Below are positions 61,038-64,000 of a DNA stretch of 64,000 nucleotides, in pieces (positions within the stretch are counted from its first letter, which is position 1; every line of letters starts with the position of its first letter). The position numbers and the translations under genes were made by a program. Origin of the DNA: CAIVVT01 sp963757265 (lineage in GTDB: Bacteria; Acidobacteriota; Terriglobia; Bryobacterales; Bryobacteraceae); assembly GCA_963757265.1 (NCBI GenBank), contig CAVWRA010000006.1, positions 1,922,001-1,986,000 on the forward strand, written 5' to 3'. A model generated the notes under the pieces. The model saw only the letters and a program-made list of their open reading frames with translations, was not told the DNA's origin and made no database searches.

Positions 61038-62000
61038 TCAGGCCGCCTGCCCGGTCAGCTTCTCATAGACCAGCGCCGCCGCCGCCACGTCCTGCACCCC
61101 CAGGCCCAGTGACTCGAAGATCGTCACGCCCTGCGGCCGCCGGAACCCGGCGTCGGCCGCGATCCGGCCCAGTTCCACCAGCGACAGCCGGCCCCACTCG
61201 CCCTCCGGCACGGCCAGCAGCAGATCCCCGGCCTCCATCCTGGCCTGCTCGATCGAGTCCACCGCGATCAGCCCGGCCCGCCGCACGAGTTCCGTCGGGA
61301 TCTCCCGCCGGTCGGACTGGTTGGAGCCCGTCGCATTGACGTGCGCTTGCGCCTCCACCCATTCGCTCGCCAGCACCGGCTCCCTGGCGTAGGTCGACGT
61401 GATCACTACCTGCGCCCCGCGCACACAGGCTTCCGCCGTCGCCGCGGCCGTCACCTCGACGCCGAAAGCCGCGCGCGCCCGCACCGCGAAGCTCTCCCGC
61501 TTCTCGGGTTTGCGGCTGTACACCCGCACTACCCGCGCGGGCCGCACGTTCAGCACTGCCTCGAGTTGAGTCCACGCCTGAAAGCCCGCGCCGATCAGCG
61601 CCACCTCGCTCACCGCCGCCGCGGCCAGCAGGTCCGTCGCTACGCCCGACGCCGCGCCCGTGCGGATCTGCCCCAGGTGATTGGCCTCGATCAGCGCCAG
61701 CGGCTCCGCGCTCGCCGCGTCGTACAGCAGCAGGTGGAAATACATCGCGCCGCGCTGCACATTGGTGGTGTAGATCTTCGTCCCCAGGTAGCCGCCCCAC
61801 GCCCCGGCTAGTTGGTGCATCACCGTGCCCGTCGGCAGGAACAGCCGCCGCCGCGGGACGTTCCACGCTTCGCCGCGGCCGAGCGCCGCGAAGCACTCCC
61901 TCATCCGGGCCACGCATTCGCCCATCGGCAGCAGCTCGCGGACCTGTTGTTCGGTGATCTGCAGCACAACCGCCTCCAACCGCAATGATGGCCCGTCCAC
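61038..62000 (-). CDS. Ornithine cyclodeaminase/mu-crystallin family protein
   Basis: 320 residues from the longest start; a GTG at 61967 ('VLQITEQQVREL') is a credible shorter start. The NAD-binding part has 'EVALIGAGFQAWTQLEAVL', a Rossmann G-x-G-x-Q-A loop typical of this family, then 'RVYSRKPEKRESFA' and 'QVVITSTYAREPVLASEW'. The N-terminal substrate domain has 'KIYTTNVQRG' (Lys for the carboxylate) and 'NHLGQIRTGAASGVATDLLA'. Family members include ornithine cyclodeaminase, alanine dehydrogenase and ketimine reductase. It follows aceE on the same strand with a 27-base gap, so it probably shares its transcript. Confidence 0.88.
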   Translation of the reverse strand: MDGPSLRLEAVVLQITEQQVRELLPMGECVARMRECFAALGRGEAWNVPRRRLFLPTGTVMHQLAGAWGGYLGTKIYTTNVQRGAMYFHLLLYDAASAEPLALIEANHLGQIRTGAASGVATDLLAAAAVSEVALIGAGFQAWTQLEAVLNVRPARVVRVYSRKPEKRESFAVRARAAFGVEVTAAATAEACVRGAQVVITSTYAREPVLASEWVEAQAHVNATGSNQSDRREIPTELVRRAGLIAVDSIEQARMEAGDLLLAVPEGEWGRLSLVELGRIAADAGFRRPQGVTIFESLGLGVQDVAAAALVYEKLTGQAA

Positions 62001-62027
62001 GCCGCGGCGGGGCCGTCGCGCGGCGCC

Positions 62028-64000
<1,973 letters not shown>

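Overview
The window looks like a chromosomal piece of an Acidobacteriota genome of the Solibacter/Bryobacter type. This is inferred from gene style: high GC, many Tat-signal polysaccharide-processing enzymes, winged-helix/TolB-propeller one-component regulators, PEP-CTERM proteins and heavy IS110 and recombinase load. No marker gene fixes the taxonomy.

The window splits into two parts. Roughly 0.4-46.9 kb is accessory DNA: loosely packed, rich in decayed genes, insertion sequences and repeats, with long spacers. Roughly 47-64 kb is compact core-like DNA: tRNA-Val, a Tat-exported TIM-barrel enzyme, a STAS protein, a redoxin, nuoI, an ACP-like membrane protein, acetate kinase with a coupled TPR protein, a sugar/ureide-type transporter, an alanyl-tRNA editing protein, nuoA, an ABC-2 permease, a sulfatase-like protein, a PEP-CTERM protein, an ornithine-cyclodeaminase-like protein and aceE (running off the right edge).

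Accessory layout. 0.8-4.1 kb and 26.8-30.3 kb are two diverged copies of one block (C-terminal propeller fragment, wHTH-TolB regulator on the minus strand, divergent secreted HEXXH protein). The second copy has a broken regulator. 4.3-7.3 kb holds a frameshifted serine recombinase, a coupled small gene and a decayed IS110 element. 7.3-14 kb holds an enolase-superfamily enzyme, a decayed GH27 alpha-galactosidase and a large secreted putative glycosidase. 14.7-16.3 kb holds a sulfotransferase-like gene and a PEP-CTERM protein. Two IS110 copies in opposite orientation (17.1-17.9 and 25.5-26.6 kb) bracket a segment with the tail of a DUF1998 (DrmB-like) gene, a PLD (DrmC-like) gene, a tyrosine recombinase, a GH78 rhamnosidase, a MITE-like repeat and a sulfite-oxidase-family protein. 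The drmB-drmC pair is read as the relic of a DISARM-type defence locus cut by the IS element. 30.8-32.9 kb is an ABC exporter pair. 33.5-37.5 kb is a small low-synteny island with a DUF2934-DUF3800-like fusion, a PD-(D/E)XK-like protein, a SIR2-like fragment and two uncharacterised proteins. 37.7-39.7 kb is a phage-derived cluster (ParB-like/methyltransferase fusion, terminase-small-like protein). 40.1-46.4 kb has a Tat-exported six-hairpin-type glycosidase, an intact serine recombinase, a DUF3489 protein and a Fic protein.

Functionally, the intact carbohydrate genes (GH78, enolase superfamily, six-hairpin glycosidase, large secreted protein) suggest breakdown of plant or microbial glycans. 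The island at 33.5-37.5 kb and the DISARM remnant are the best candidates for defence-related biology. All assignments rest on reading motifs by eye; no database search was possible.
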